Positions 54,332 through 63,624 are shown, counted from the first letter of the stretch. The stretch is DNA of 64,000 bases from a bacterium (GCA_030425045.1 JAUHVL010000003.1:1-64000); one strand, 5' to 3'. Notes: generated by a model not told the origin, from the letters alone. Numbers and translations are program-made.

Positions 54332-55087
54332 ATGAAATTATTATTACTGACTTTTTTAATACTCAATGTAAACGCGAAAGAAGAAACGTTAAGGTTTCCT
54401 TTTTCTGACTCTGGTAAATTTGAGTTAGTGAATGGCTCTGGTGATATCGGTATTGTTAAAGGTGAAGGCAAAGAAATTGTTGTCGCCTATAAAATGAAAG
54501 ATCGTGATGGAAACTGTAAGGTAAAAAGTGAAGTGAGGGCCAAAACTTTCCTTAAAATAGAAACGAAGGGGAACAATTGTCATGTTATCTATGCTGTTTC
54601 TGTTCCCCAAAATGTAAACCTTGATATTAAAGCAGGTTCTGGAGATCTTTCTGCTAAAGATATTAATGGAGATATTGTTTTTAAAACCGGGAGAGGAAAT
54701 ATTCAGGTTCTTGGTGATGCAAAATCTTTCGAGGGAAGAACAGGTAGCGGAGATATGAAGTTTGTCGGAGTTACAAACTCAGTAAACTTTAGATCAGGTA
54801 GTGGAGACTTAAATTTTGAAGGCTTTGCTAGAGATTTTAAAGTTAAAACAGGAAGTGGAGATATGCGCTTTTTGATGGAAAAAAAGAAGATGGGTAATAT
54901 TTCTTTAGATGCAAGTTCTGGTAGTGGAGATGTTGAATTATACATGCCAGAGGGAACAACGTTTAAGAATGTTGACTTCAAATCAGGTTGGGGAAAAGTG
55001 AAGGGTGAGTTCACCAAAAGTGAGCAGTCTGAAATTGAAATCAACGTTAGAACTGGCTCTGGAAACCTTTACTTCAAAAAAATCTAA
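54332..55087 (+). CDS. DUF4097-like secreted beta-solenoid protein
   Basis: A 251-residue protein with a signal peptide (residues 1-15) and a strand-rich body carrying repeated GSGD/GSGN turns (NGSGD, AGSGD, TGSGD, SGSGD, KTGSGD, SSGSGD, RTGSGN), the ladder typical of DUF4097 beta-solenoids. It is probably periplasmic or surface exposed. The repeats give the coding DNA a quasi-periodic look. It ends the PadR operon. Confidence 0.75.
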   Translation: MKLLLLTFLILNVNAKEETLRFPFSDSGKFELVNGSGDIGIVKGEGKEIVVAYKMKDRDGNCKVKSEVRAKTFLKIETKGNNCHVIYAVSVPQNVNLDIKAGSGDLSAKDINGDIVFKTGRGNIQVLGDAKSFEGRTGSGDMKFVGVTNSVNFRSGSGDLNFEGFARDFKVKTGSGDMRFLMEKKKMGNISLDASSGSGDVELYMPEGTTFKNVDFKSGWGKVKGEFTKSEQSEIEINVRTGSGNLYFKKI

Positions 55088-55172
55088 TCTTGTTTTTATG
55101 ATTTAAAGCATGCTGTCTTTCTTATTTCCTTTGTGATATATCGCGATGAAGAGGAAAAGAGAGACAGTATTT

Positions 55173-57500
55173 ATGCTCATACCATTTGAAAGCGTAACAA
55201 ATTCAGACGTTTATCTTGGAGGAAAGGCCCAAACTTTAGGCCTTTTAATCCAAAAGGGCTTTAGGGTTCCTCCTGGAGTTATCCTTACTTCTCCTGAAGG
55301 GCTAGATAAGTGCTGGAGCGATCTTATGGATTGGTGGGATAAGCAAGGGAATTGTCCCGTTGCTGTAAGAAGCTCTGCAGCTGGAGAAGACTCAAAAGAG
55401 TTTAGTTTTGCTGGTCAAAATACAACTTATCTTAATGTTCAAACAGAAGAGATGCTTTACCAAAGTATTGAGTCATGTTTTCAATCAATTTATAAAAAAA
55501 ATGCCGTTGCTTATAAAGAACATTTAACAAACCACAAAGATAATGAAGGAATGAATGTTGTTGTTCAAGTAATGGTAGAACCTCAGTATTCAGGAGTCTT
55601 TTTTAGTCAGGACCCTCGAGAAAAAATGGATGGCTGGCTTCTTGAAGCGATAGAAGGCCTTGGTGAGGACCTTGTATCGGGAAAAAAGACACCAGAGAAA
55701 TATTTCCAAGATAAAGCGGAAAAAAATAAGCTACTTTCTCAAAAACAAGTTGATGAAGTTGTCAAAATTGGAAAAGAAGTTGCGGAAAGTTTGGACTATG
55801 AAGTTGATATGGAGTGGTCCATTGATTTCAAAGGAAGGCTTTTTGTTTTACAGGCAAGACCAATTACAACCAAGTTTAATCAGCCCTCACGAGGAAAATC
55901 AATAGATGAGGAGTTAAATCATCTTCGTAAAAATTATGATGTCGATACGGTTTGGGATGGCCAAACTTTTTCTGAATGGACAGGTCATGCAGCACCTTTA
56001 ACATTTAGCATTTGGGAGAGAGCATTTTCGCCGGGTGGAGCTTTTGGTGAAGCATTGAAAACACTTGGTTATATGAGTTTTGTTGATAAATCTTTTTCTC
56101 CTCATCAGTCGATTCTTGATAGTGTTTTTGGACACGCCTATATAAACCTTGAAAAACTAGGTCCACTGTTTTTTGGTCCTATTCCCTACGAAATCGTCAC
56201 ATATCCGAGAGTTCATTTAAAATTTAATTGGAAAAAGATAACTCTTATTTCAATTCTTAGAACTCCTTTGTCTTTATGGAAAATGTTAAAAGTAGCTTGG
56301 AAAATGAGCACCAACAGAAATGCTTGGATTCAAAAGGGAAGAAAAGAGCTGACTGACTTTAAACAAAAATTAGCAAGGCCAAATACGCCAAATATGTATT
56401 CAAAGTGGGAAGACGATAAGCTACTTAAAAGATTTAAAGATGAATGTAAGGTCTTTTCGGATGATGTTTTACAATGGCCTTTTATTTTAATCTTTTTAAT
56501 TGAATCGACACTAAGTTCTCTGACTGCAATTTTGAAAGGAGTTTTGGGAGAAGCAAAAGCAAAAGAGAAAATTAAATTATGGATGAGTGTGGGGCTCAAC
56601 ACCACGACCATGGAGATGAATCGCTATTATAAAAAAGTATGTGCTAGACCAGAGTTGAGACCTTTCTTTATGGCCCGTTATGGCCATAGAGGAACAGGTG
56701 AACTTGATCTCACTATTCCAAGATGGATTGAGAAAAAAGATAGTACTTTTTATGATGCTACGGAAGAAGAATATAAAACTTATAAAGAAAAGCTGGAAAA
56801 AAGTCATAATAGTGTAGAAGATGATATTGAGGGAATGGAGACGTTTAAGCGTTCGATTATCTTACAAGAGTGGCGTTTATTAAAAAAAATGTTGGAGCTC
56901 CGAGAGCGTTGGAAAATGGAGCTTTTGAGACCTTATGCTCATATTCGTTTTATAGCTCTAGAACTTGGTAAGAGAATGGAGTTAGGAGAAGATATTTTCT
57001 GGTTAAGTGTTGATGAGGTTTTACAAATTGAAAACTGTCGTCCGAATGAAAAAACGAAAGCGCTTATAGAGTCGAGAAAAAAGAAATACGATGCGTTTGA
57101 TAAAATTAGGTTGCCACAAATAATTACGCTAAATGAAATTGATAATATTTTTAGTAATAAGTTGAGTACTGATACGGTCTTTGAGGGAGAGGCACTATCC
57201 TCAGGAATCGTGAAAGGAAAGGCGATGATCGTAAAAGAAATTTCAAAAGTCGATTTAGCTGCGGTTGACGAGGATACGATACTTGTTGCTGAAGCAACTG
57301 ATCCAGGCTGGACTCCTTTGTTTACAAAAGTGAAAGGGATTGTCGTTGAAAAGGGCGGAGTCTTATCTCATTGTGCGATTGTGGCAAGAGAGATGAAGGT
57401 TCCTGCAGTTAGTGGAATAGATCAATGTCACAATAGATTCAAAGATGGTGACGTTCTTTGGGTGGATGGAGAGAATGGACGAGTTAGTAAATTATCATGA
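55173..57500 (+). CDS. PEP-dikinase-fold phosphotransferase (rifampin phosphotransferase-like)
   Basis: A 775-residue protein from the ATG at 55173 (the frame is open to 55146). The N-terminal ATP-grasp domain reads GGKAQTLG, PVAVRSSAAGED and VVVQVMVEPQYSGVFFSQDP. A helical central domain of about 380 residues follows, then the phosphohistidine domain KGGVLSHCAIVAREMKVPAV near residue 730. Order and length match rifampin phosphotransferase (ATP domain, drug-binding domain, swivelling His domain) and PEP-synthase relatives. The natural substrate is unknown. Its end overlaps the next gene. Confidence 0.8.
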   Translation: MLIPFESVTNSDVYLGGKAQTLGLLIQKGFRVPPGVILTSPEGLDKCWSDLMDWWDKQGNCPVAVRSSAAGEDSKEFSFAGQNTTYLNVQTEEMLYQSIESCFQSIYKKNAVAYKEHLTNHKDNEGMNVVVQVMVEPQYSGVFFSQDPREKMDGWLLEAIEGLGEDLVSGKKTPEKYFQDKAEKNKLLSQKQVDEVVKIGKEVAESLDYEVDMEWSIDFKGRLFVLQARPITTKFNQPSRGKSIDEELNHLRKNYDVDTVWDGQTFSEWTGHAAPLTFSIWERAFSPGGAFGEALKTLGYMSFVDKSFSPHQSILDSVFGHAYINLEKLGPLFFGPIPYEIVTYPRVHLKFNWKKITLISILRTPLSLWKMLKVAWKMSTNRNAWIQKGRKELTDFKQKLARPNTPNMYSKWEDDKLLKRFKDECKVFSDDVLQWPFILIFLIESTLSSLTAILKGVLGEAKAKEKIKLWMSVGLNTTTMEMNRYYKKVCARPELRPFFMARYGHRGTGELDLTIPRWIEKKDSTFYDATEEEYKTYKEKLEKSHNSVEDDIEGMETFKRSIILQEWRLLKKMLELRERWKMELLRPYAHIRFIALELGKRMELGEDIFWLSVDEVLQIENCRPNEKTKALIESRKKKYDAFDKIRLPQIITLNEIDNIFSNKLSTDTVFEGEALSSGIVKGKAMIVKEISKVDLAAVDEDTILVAEATDPGWTPLFTKVKGIVVEKGGVLSHCAIVAREMKVPAVSGIDQCHNRFKDGDVLWVDGENGRVSKLS

Positions 57501-58911
57501 AATTCACGCATTAATTGTACCGACTGTACTGATTCCGTTGACGATGATTAGTGTGGTCATCAGCGTAGTTGCTACTTTTATAGCCGGTCTTTTTGGGATT
57601 AAGTTAAAAGCAGAAGGTCCTAAAAGAATGTTGGAGCTTCTTTTAAAGCCGAGAATCATCATTACTGCCGTTTTATTAAATGGTGCCTTTATTGGTGGGG
57701 TGTGGCTTTATCAATATATCGATAATGCTCCTACTTTTATGTTTAATATCAATCGCATTAACAAAAAGCTCATCACACCATCCGATCAAACCTATCCAAA
57801 TAATGTTGCAACAAAAAATAATTTTAAATCTTCACATAAGTACAGCGGGGTTGAGTTTAAAGAGGCCATGATTTCTAAAATTGAAGGAGGGGCTTTTGGT
57901 CATGCAACACTCGCAGGGAATTCTCTTTTTGTTGGTACATCTAAGGGTTATGTTTTCGAAATAAAAAGAAGGACTTTGGAAGTCGTTAGAAAATTCTATA
58001 TCGGAAAGTATGTAAGTGCGGGAACCATTGTTTGGAATAATAATGTTATTTTTGGTGAAGGCGTTCACGCAACTCACCATGCAAGAATTTATTCTTTCGA
58101 TTTGAAGTCGGGAAAGCTGAGAAAGACTTTTTCTACAAAAGGTCATACCGAAGTCCAGCCTGTAGTCGGAAAATATCAAAATCAAGAACTTCTTTTTTTT
58201 ACAGCGGGAGCTGATGGCCTTTACGCCGTTAAGCCAGATACTAAAGAAGAGGTATGGCATAAAAATGATGGACATGTTGATAGCTCAGTTGTTTACCAAG
58301 GAAATAGAGTATTTATCGGCACTGGTAGAGATAAAGAAAATACAAAAAAGTATCGAGCTTATGCCGTTGCTTACGATTTCTTAACTGGAGAACATCTTTG
58401 GAAAAGAGAGCTACCTGCTTCAAGTTGGATGCAACCAGCTTTATTTAAAGATGAGGTTTGTTTTGTGTACGGTGAAGTCTATTTTAAATCAGAGCTCGGA
58501 GGTGTTCAGTGTTTTTATCAAAACAATGGTATTCCTTCACAGTCGTATCGTAACCTAGGACCTGTTGTTAGTATTCCGATGGTTGTCGATTTTATGATTT
58601 ACTATGCTGACAGCAATGGATCTGTCTGTGGCATCGATACTTTACAAAAACGCGTAAGCTGGTGCTTTAAAGTTAAAGATAATAAAGGCGTTTCCTACTC
58701 TGGGGTGACCTATGATCCCTACCGAGATGTCTTATTATATCCATCTAAGAACGATGGACTTTATGTCATCAACCGCTATGACGGAAGTATTATCCAGCAC
58801 TATAATCCAAAAAATTGGGGTAGAAATTACGCTAATTTAACAGTTGGTGAAGAGGGTTGGTATACCGTGAATATGGCCGGATTAGTACGTTTTATATCGG
58901 CGACCAAGTAG
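57475..58911 (+). CDS. Membrane-anchored PQQ-type beta-propeller protein
   Basis: A 478-residue protein from an ATG at 57475 inside the previous gene. Two hydrophobic segments lie near the N-terminus (about 12-45 and 62-90), and the rest is a propeller with repeats such as SLFVGTSKGYVFEI, LLFFTAGADGLYAV and FIGTGRDKEN, like PQQ_2/WD-type blades. It probably faces the periplasm. The overlap with the dikinase-like gene means the pair is co-translated, an unusual pairing. Confidence 0.7.
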   Translation: MDELVNYHEIHALIVPTVLIPLTMISVVISVVATFIAGLFGIKLKAEGPKRMLELLLKPRIIITAVLLNGAFIGGVWLYQYIDNAPTFMFNINRINKKLITPSDQTYPNNVATKNNFKSSHKYSGVEFKEAMISKIEGGAFGHATLAGNSLFVGTSKGYVFEIKRRTLEVVRKFYIGKYVSAGTIVWNNNVIFGEGVHATHHARIYSFDLKSGKLRKTFSTKGHTEVQPVVGKYQNQELLFFTAGADGLYAVKPDTKEEVWHKNDGHVDSSVVYQGNRVFIGTGRDKENTKKYRAYAVAYDFLTGEHLWKRELPASSWMQPALFKDEVCFVYGEVYFKSELGGVQCFYQNNGIPSQSYRNLGPVVSIPMVVDFMIYYADSNGSVCGIDTLQKRVSWCFKVKDNKGVSYSGVTYDPYRDVLLYPSKNDGLYVINRYDGSIIQHYNPKNWGRNYANLTVGEEGWYTVNMAGLVRFISATK

Positions 58912-59478
58912 TTTCGTATTTAAGAGAAAGTAACTTACTCCCATCATGAGACCTAAAAGATGCATTGATAATGAAAACCAATCAGTAGGTCCAATTATTA
59001 AGTTTATACTGATGATTGTTAAGGCAATGGCAAAAAAATAATACTTCTTAGTAATCATTGAATACAACGAAAATAATCCGTAACAGACCAGACTAACTCC
59101 CAAAAAAAGATGGTCACCACTTATGAAAAGTGATGTGAGCATTAAGGGAATACTTTGAGTTATGACGATAAAGAAAATAAATTCTAATTTAACTAAATAT
59201 TTTTCAGTAGCAAAAGATATTAAACTAAAAAATAAAATATTGAGTAAAAAGTGTGAAAGATTTTGGTGAGTAAAAATACTAGTTAAGAGATTTAGGCCAT
59301 AAAGTCGGACAGGTTCTGAGGTATTAAAAGCTAATTTAGAGATTAAGCCAGAATCAAGATTTGTTCCAAAGAGGGAATAGTCTGAGTCAAATTGACAGAA
59401 AATAAAAACAACTAAATTGATAAGTATTAAAGCTATACTTATCAAATAAGGTTTAAATCTTTTGTCTGTAAAAATCAT
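58882..59478 (-). CDS. Rhomboid-family intramembrane serine protease
   Basis: A 198-residue protein with about six membrane segments. The catalytic serine is in LGVSLVCYG (GxS) near residue 129 and the histidine in SLSMHLLGLM near 180. The FTHQNLSHFLLN segment supplies the conserved HN-type residue pair. The longer frame to 59517 would add 13 residues before Met. It overlaps the end of the propeller gene by 30 bases on the other strand. Confidence 0.82.
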   Translation of the reverse strand: MIFTDKRFKPYLISIALILINLVVFIFCQFDSDYSLFGTNLDSGLISKLAFNTSEPVRLYGLNLLTSIFTHQNLSHFLLNILFFSLISFATEKYLVKLEFIFFIVITQSIPLMLTSLFISGDHLFLGVSLVCYGLFSLYSMITKKYYFFAIALTIISINLIIGPTDWFSLSMHLLGLMMGVSYFLLNTKLLGRRYKTY

Positions 59479-59617
59479 ATAAAGTCTCGATTTTTCAAGA
59501 AGATAGTACACTATCATAGCATATGAGAGAAATGAGGATTAGAAAAAAGGCTGATTAAAGTCATATAAACTCTTCCTATTGATTGAGAGAATTAAGTCAA
59601 CAGATCAAGGAGAGAAA

Positions 59618-60040
59618 ATGACTGTAAAAGTAATTGATATTATGAGTAAAAAACAACCATTATTTGCCACAGTGAAACAAAATATTGGTCACGTAAGAAC
59701 AATTTTTATGAATAACAAGGTTAGTATTTTACCTGTTATCGATGCTGATGAATATGTTGTAGGTGTTATTTCTCATCGCGATTTAATTGATCAAACAAAT
59801 GATGAGCTTAGAGTCGACACCATTATGACAGCAAAAGTTTACACGATTCCTTCATATGAAAATGTAGATATCGCAGCAAGGATTATGAAGAAACAAAAAA
59901 TACATCACTTGATCGTAACTCACGAGAAAAAACTTGTTGGAGTTGTGAGTAGTTTTGACTTACTTACCCTTGTTGAAAATAAAAGGTTTGTAGAGAAAAA
60001 CCCAAGTACGCCTAAGAAAGCTAAGGGTGCTCACGTATAA
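59618..60040 (+). CDS. Tandem CBS-domain protein
   Basis: A 140-residue protein made of two CBS motifs: IMSKKQPLFATVKQN to GVISHRDLIDQ, then IMTAKVYTIPSY to LVGVVSSFDLLTL. Such proteins sense adenine nucleotides. The ATG at 59618 has AAGGAG five bases upstream and gives a standard N-terminus. The tail is basic. A terminator follows 14 bases after the stop. Confidence 0.88.
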   Translation: MTVKVIDIMSKKQPLFATVKQNIGHVRTIFMNNKVSILPVIDADEYVVGVISHRDLIDQTNDELRVDTIMTAKVYTIPSYENVDIAARIMKKQKIHHLIVTHEKKLVGVVSSFDLLTLVENKRFVEKNPSTPKKAKGAHV

Positions 60041-60054
60041 AGTAATTCTAAAAA

Positions 60055-60079
60055 CCGCCTTTCATGGCGGTTTTTTTTT
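60055..60079 (+). terminator. Rho-independent terminator after the CBS gene
   Basis: CCGCC, six-base loop TTTCAT, GGCGG, then nine T. The A-run before it gives a shorter U-run on the other strand, so it may also end transcription from the convergent esterase gene. Confidence 0.9.
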
Positions 60080-60085
60080 ATTCTT

Positions 60086-61078
60086 TTAATTAATTAATGA
60101 AAATTCAGGATCTATAATTTTTTCAAGAATTTTGTTAACAACTTGAATTTGTAAACCGTACCTATTGCCGAAATGCACACCTGTATATCCCCACCAGTCC
60201 CAACACCCATGAGGGTTTCCGAGCATGACATTTTTTACTGTTTGCGGATAAAGAATAATGATGTCATTTGATTCTGCCCATTGATTGAAACCAGCATATT
60301 TTACAAAGGTGTCTCCGATAGTACTTGCAGACATTTCACAACCATGAAAGCTGATATGTAAACTACATGGTTCACCTTCTTGGCACTTCGTTGGAATATA
60401 GGCAAACCCTTCATTCCCTAGCGATAATGAACTTAGTAATACGTTAAATGAAGAGAATGGTTGCTGGCTAAACGTCACTAAGTTCTTAGCTATAGCTTTA
60501 GTTTTTTTATTTTTAAGATCATAAAATGTATCAAGAATATGTTTTGCACCATCATAGTTGCAAGCATTGATAAATGGAGAAGCCTGCTTCGTATCACAAG
60601 GATTACCGTAGTTCTCCGTTGGAAAAGCGTGACCTATATTTAAGTTATCGACTATTTTTATATTCTCTTCTTTTACTCCTAGTCCTGTATAAAATTCAGA
60701 GTTTGATTTGGTGATGGCAGGTACTACAGTTTGATCATTTTTTCCTGCGAGTAAAAAAACATGATCATCTTCAATATTTTGATTAGATGCAATTAGATTT
60801 GATAGTGATAAATATTGGGTATATCTAACAAGGTCTTCAGTATTAACTGCGCCCATACCTTCCATGCAATTGTAGAGGGCCTTGGTAATACTAAAGTAAG
60901 AGCAGTAGTAAGGTCCGCCCGCAATTAAGGCGACACCGTTTACTTTATCTGAGTGGGACAGATGAAATTGAGCTGCAAAATGAGCTCCTGAGGAAATCCC
61001 TGAAACCGAAATTGAGCCTGGTTTTATTTCATAAGCAAGCGATGAAGTAATAAATAATAAGAGAAGGTATTTAATCAT
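60086..61078 (-). CDS. PHB depolymerase-like secreted esterase
   Basis: A 330-residue protein with a signal peptide (residues 1-15, ending SLAYE). The alpha/beta-hydrolase nucleophile is in VSGISSGAHFA (GxSxG) near residue 28; SFHGCEMS and CWDWWGYTG near the end match the poly(3-hydroxybutyrate) depolymerase family. It may degrade PHB or a related ester, outside the cell. The family also contains feruloyl and other esterases. Confidence 0.82.
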   Translation of the reverse strand: MIKYLLLLFITSSLAYEIKPGSISVSGISSGAHFAAQFHLSHSDKVNGVALIAGGPYYCSYFSITKALYNCMEGMGAVNTEDLVRYTQYLSLSNLIASNQNIEDDHVFLLAGKNDQTVVPAITKSNSEFYTGLGVKEENIKIVDNLNIGHAFPTENYGNPCDTKQASPFINACNYDGAKHILDTFYDLKNKKTKAIAKNLVTFSQQPFSSFNVLLSSLSLGNEGFAYIPTKCQEGEPCSLHISFHGCEMSASTIGDTFVKYAGFNQWAESNDIIILYPQTVKNVMLGNPHGCWDWWGYTGVHFGNRYGLQIQVVNKILEKIIDPEFSLIN

Positions 61079-61098
61079 CCCTCAATTTTTTCTTAGTT

Positions 61099-61224
61099 TT
61101 ACTCTTCTTTCAATTCTTTCTTTTTAGGATTTTTTTCTTTATTTTTCTCTTTCTCGATTGCTTCAAGAAATGACTCTATCTTGCTGATATTATTGATAAA
61201 TATTGAAGCATTTAAAATAATCAT
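61099..61224 (-). CDS. Possible 41-residue peptide
   Basis: An ATG at 61224, preceded by GAGGTGGT, opens a 41-residue frame ending at 61099. The N-terminal half is amphipathic (NASIFINNISKIESFLEA) and the rest is lysine/glutamate rich. The start codon lies within the long palindrome at 61216-61255. No homology is recognised; it could be spurious. Confidence 0.4.
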   Translation of the reverse strand: MIILNASIFINNISKIESFLEAIEKEKNKEKNPKKKELKEE

Positions 61225-61255
61225 ACCACCTCATTTATGAGTATGGTATGATTAT
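61216..61255. repeat. Long inverted repeat overlapping a small ORF start
   Basis: ATAATCATACCA and TGGTATGATTAT are inverted about an inner CTCAT/ATGAG pair, making an almost continuous 40-base palindrome. It may be an operator or a hairpin in the leader of the 41-residue ORF. Confidence 0.5.
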
Positions 61256-61260
61256 GTATA

Positions 61261-61286
61261 CAAAAGTTTGAATAGTCAAACTTTTG
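61261..61286 (-). terminator. Hairpin at the end of the BamD-like gene
   Basis: CAAAAGTTTGA and TCAAACTTTTG are perfect inverted repeats of 11 bases around ATAG. It lies four bases after the stop of the minus-strand gene ending at 61291. It is AT-rich with no T-run, so its strength as a terminator is uncertain. Confidence 0.5.
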
Positions 61287-61290
61287 TGAA

Positions 61291-62247
61291 TTATAGAAAT
61301 TCTTGCCTAACCTTTTGAGTCCATGGGGAGGAGGAGTACTCAACGACAAGTATATCTATAATTTGATCTAATTTTGTATTCCAGTTTTCCTGGTAAAGAA
61401 AATCAAATGTTTCATCGATGGGAGAATTGCTTCTACCTTCAGTCATCGCATCTATTTTCTTAATGATAACGGCCATAAGATAAAGGCTTTCTTCAACAGC
61501 TTTACTCTCTTGGTAGTTTGCTAGAATTTGTGCAAGTCTAGTATAAATCGACCAGTAGTTCTCTGCACCGATTCTGTTCTTACTATTTTCCATAATTTTA
61601 AATGAGCTTTTAGCTGAACAAAGTAATTTTCTTCCGTTGAGGTCTTTTAAGTGCTTTTTTGCTTTTTCAACTTCTTGTGCATGAACACTTTCAGGATATC
61701 TTTTTAAAAAGTCATTTGTACTCATGAACCCTTCTTCTAAAAGAGTAAAGCGTTCTCCTGAAATGGGATCTTCGTAATATCCTAATGTATTAAAACATCC
61801 GTTTCTTTTTTCATCTCTTTTCGCTTGTTCATCAATGTGCTTCCAGTATGAAGAAACTTGCATATAATCGACACTTTCTTTATGTCCTCTTTCTTTTCTA
61901 AAGTTTTTAATTTGCCATTGAAGTTCGAGAAAAAAGTTACCTTTGTAGAGGGCCTTGATAGTTTGCTCATGACCTTGATTGTCCATATAGTATTTAGGCA
62001 TTACTAAGTAGAAGTGCCACCAAAGTTGTGCTTGTCTACAATAGTCACCTTTTTTTTGTGCTTTATTTAATTGCTTCATCCAATACTGATCAGAGAAGTC
62101 TTTGTCGTATTTACGTTCTTTAATTGCTTCTGAATCACAATTGGGAAGATTTTTTGGTCCACCTGCTGCAGCTTCAAGAAGTTTACCAACGAAGGCTTGG
62201 TTATTTAGACTTATTGTGATGATTAGTAGTGTGATTAGTTGTTTCAT
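61291..62247 (-). CDS. Secreted helical protein, BamD/TPR-like
   Basis: A 318-residue protein with a signal peptide (MKQLITLLIITISLNNQAF). The start at 62247 is favoured because GAGACG lies before it; the frame extends to 62259. The mature chain is helical with segments such as FLKRYPESVHAQEVEKAKKH that resemble tetratricopeptide repeats of BamD-type proteins, but no lipobox is present. Function unknown. Confidence 0.55.
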   Translation of the reverse strand: MKQLITLLIITISLNNQAFVGKLLEAAAGGPKNLPNCDSEAIKERKYDKDFSDQYWMKQLNKAQKKGDYCRQAQLWWHFYLVMPKYYMDNQGHEQTIKALYKGNFFLELQWQIKNFRKERGHKESVDYMQVSSYWKHIDEQAKRDEKRNGCFNTLGYYEDPISGERFTLLEEGFMSTNDFLKRYPESVHAQEVEKAKKHLKDLNGRKLLCSAKSSFKIMENSKNRIGAENYWSIYTRLAQILANYQESKAVEESLYLMAVIIKKIDAMTEGRSNSPIDETFDFLYQENWNTKLDQIIDILVVEYSSSPWTQKVRQEFL

Positions 62248-62282
62248 TTTTCGTCTCATGTATATGTTATGTCGTTTAAAAA

Positions 62283-62310
62283 TATAAAGCGCCCCCTTGT
62301 CGGGGGCGCC
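62283..62310 (-). terminator. Rho-independent terminator after the porin gene
   Basis: On the minus strand GGCGCCCCC, loop GACAA, GGGGGCGC, then TTTATATTTTT. The GC-rich stem and following T-rich run fit a strong terminator 17 bases past the porin stop. Confidence 0.93.
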
Positions 62311-62326
62311 TCATTAGTAAGATTTA

Positions 62327-63316
62327 TTAAATCTTACGAGCTGTTGCTGAAGGAGCTTTAACTTTAAGTACAACACCTAAAGAAGCATCACCTTCGTTGT
62401 CTCCGGATAGAACGTATGTCCCTTGAGGACCTACAGTTACACCATTAGCGATTTCTGTTTCGTAAGAAACACTTAGTTCAGATAAAGAATCTTCAATCCA
62501 AGTGTACTCAACAGCAACTACACCATGACCAGCATCGTAAGCTGCACCAGCATGGAATGCAAAGTCTGTGTCAGCTAAACTGTCATTGTCGATAAACCCT
62601 ACACCTTCAACATATGCAGTCCAATCACCATTAGTATAGATCATACCTAAAGCAGCAGTTTGCTCTCTATCAGATCCACCATCCTCATTCATGTATGAAG
62701 CAGTAAATTCGATGTTTTCAGTTAAGTCACCTTTTACTCTGATTGAAACATTGTTCATTTCACCAATTTCTAGGTCACCAGCTCCGTTTTCAAAAACAGA
62801 AGCTTCAATAGAATTAATCATTCCAAAGAAGTTAGCTGGAAGTTGAACAGTGATACCCATAACTTCGTCTTTTCTTGTAGCTTCGGCCATTCTTTCGTTC
62901 GCTCCACGATTAGTCATCGCAAGTTTTGAAAAGTTTTGTCCAAAAGCCATTTCGTGCTTACCTAAGATAAAGGCAACAGGTGAACCGTTAACCATTTTAA
63001 CTTCGATGTAAGCTTCACGAATCATTTCTTCAAGATCAACGTCTTGTAGGTCAACAAACTCGCTGTTTTCAGCAAGAAGTTGTCTTAATTCAGCAGTAAT
63101 AACGGCTCTAACAGTGTCTGAAATTTGAGCGTCAAGAGTTAAAGAAGCTCTTGCAGAAAGGCTAGCATTGTCTGACCAGTTACTATCTAAAGATGTACCT
63201 GAACGAACTTCTGCTTCAGCGCTTACGCTTAAGAAGTCAGTGTTAAAAGCAAAGCTTGTGTTACTTGAGGCCAATACAGCAGTGAAGGCCAAAGATGTTA
63301 ATAAAGTGTGTTTCAT
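62327..63316 (-). CDS. Outer-membrane porin-like protein (major OMP type)
   Basis: A 329-residue protein from the ATG at 63316, which gives a signal peptide (MKHTLLTSLAFTAVLASSNT to SFA) and has AAGGAG seven bases upstream; the longer frame to 63427 is unlikely. The mature chain is a run of amphipathic strands, acidic, with glycine turns, ending in a strand. It resembles LbtU-type or major porins of this group. A strong terminator and isolated position suggest high expression. Confidence 0.75.
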   Translation of the reverse strand: MKHTLLTSLAFTAVLASSNTSFAFNTDFLSVSAEAEVRSGTSLDSNWSDNASLSARASLTLDAQISDTVRAVITAELRQLLAENSEFVDLQDVDLEEMIREAYIEVKMVNGSPVAFILGKHEMAFGQNFSKLAMTNRGANERMAEATRKDEVMGITVQLPANFFGMINSIEASVFENGAGDLEIGEMNNVSIRVKGDLTENIEFTASYMNEDGGSDREQTAALGMIYTNGDWTAYVEGVGFIDNDSLADTDFAFHAGAAYDAGHGVVAVEYTWIEDSLSELSVSYETEIANGVTVGPQGTYVLSGDNEGDASLGVVLKVKAPSATARKI

Positions 63317-63624
63317 GTTTTCGTCTCCTTGTTTTGTAAAACGTTGTGAGTGTGTATCTCCCGGGTAAGAATTCCACTCATCAATCGTTAGTGAGGCGAA
63401 TATGCGCCTGTAAGATTCATCTGACAATCAAGTGTAATTTTTTCAAAAAATAGGCTTAAGTAGTTGAAAACTCGAATGCGCGAAACGTCATCCTATTGTT
63501 TTTATTGGAGAGGAATTTCCTAACAAAACCTTGATAGTAGCGTTATGACTCCAGTAAGAAATTGAGATTTGAGTAACTAGCTAATTTAATTAAACAACAA
63601 AACGATAACCTCCGATGAGAGACT
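63317..63624. other. 308-base gap between divergent genes
   Basis: No ORF or hairpin worth naming is visible. It must contain the promoters of the porin (minus) and the partial gene at 63625 (plus). A clear -35/-10 pair could not be assigned on either strand. Confidence 0.6.

Noticed and set aside
54332-55087. DNA repeat array at GSGD turns
   Set aside because: The quasi-periodicity is explained by the protein ladder of the DUF4097-like product; the DNA copies are diverged.
55173-57500. Calling the dikinase-fold protein an antibiotic-resistance enzyme
   Set aside because: Only domain order and short motifs support rifampin phosphotransferase; the context with a propeller gene argues for another role.
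62327-63427. Longer start of the porin at 63427
   Set aside because: A strong ribosome-binding site and a signal peptide begin at 63316; the extension is polar and unlike a signal.
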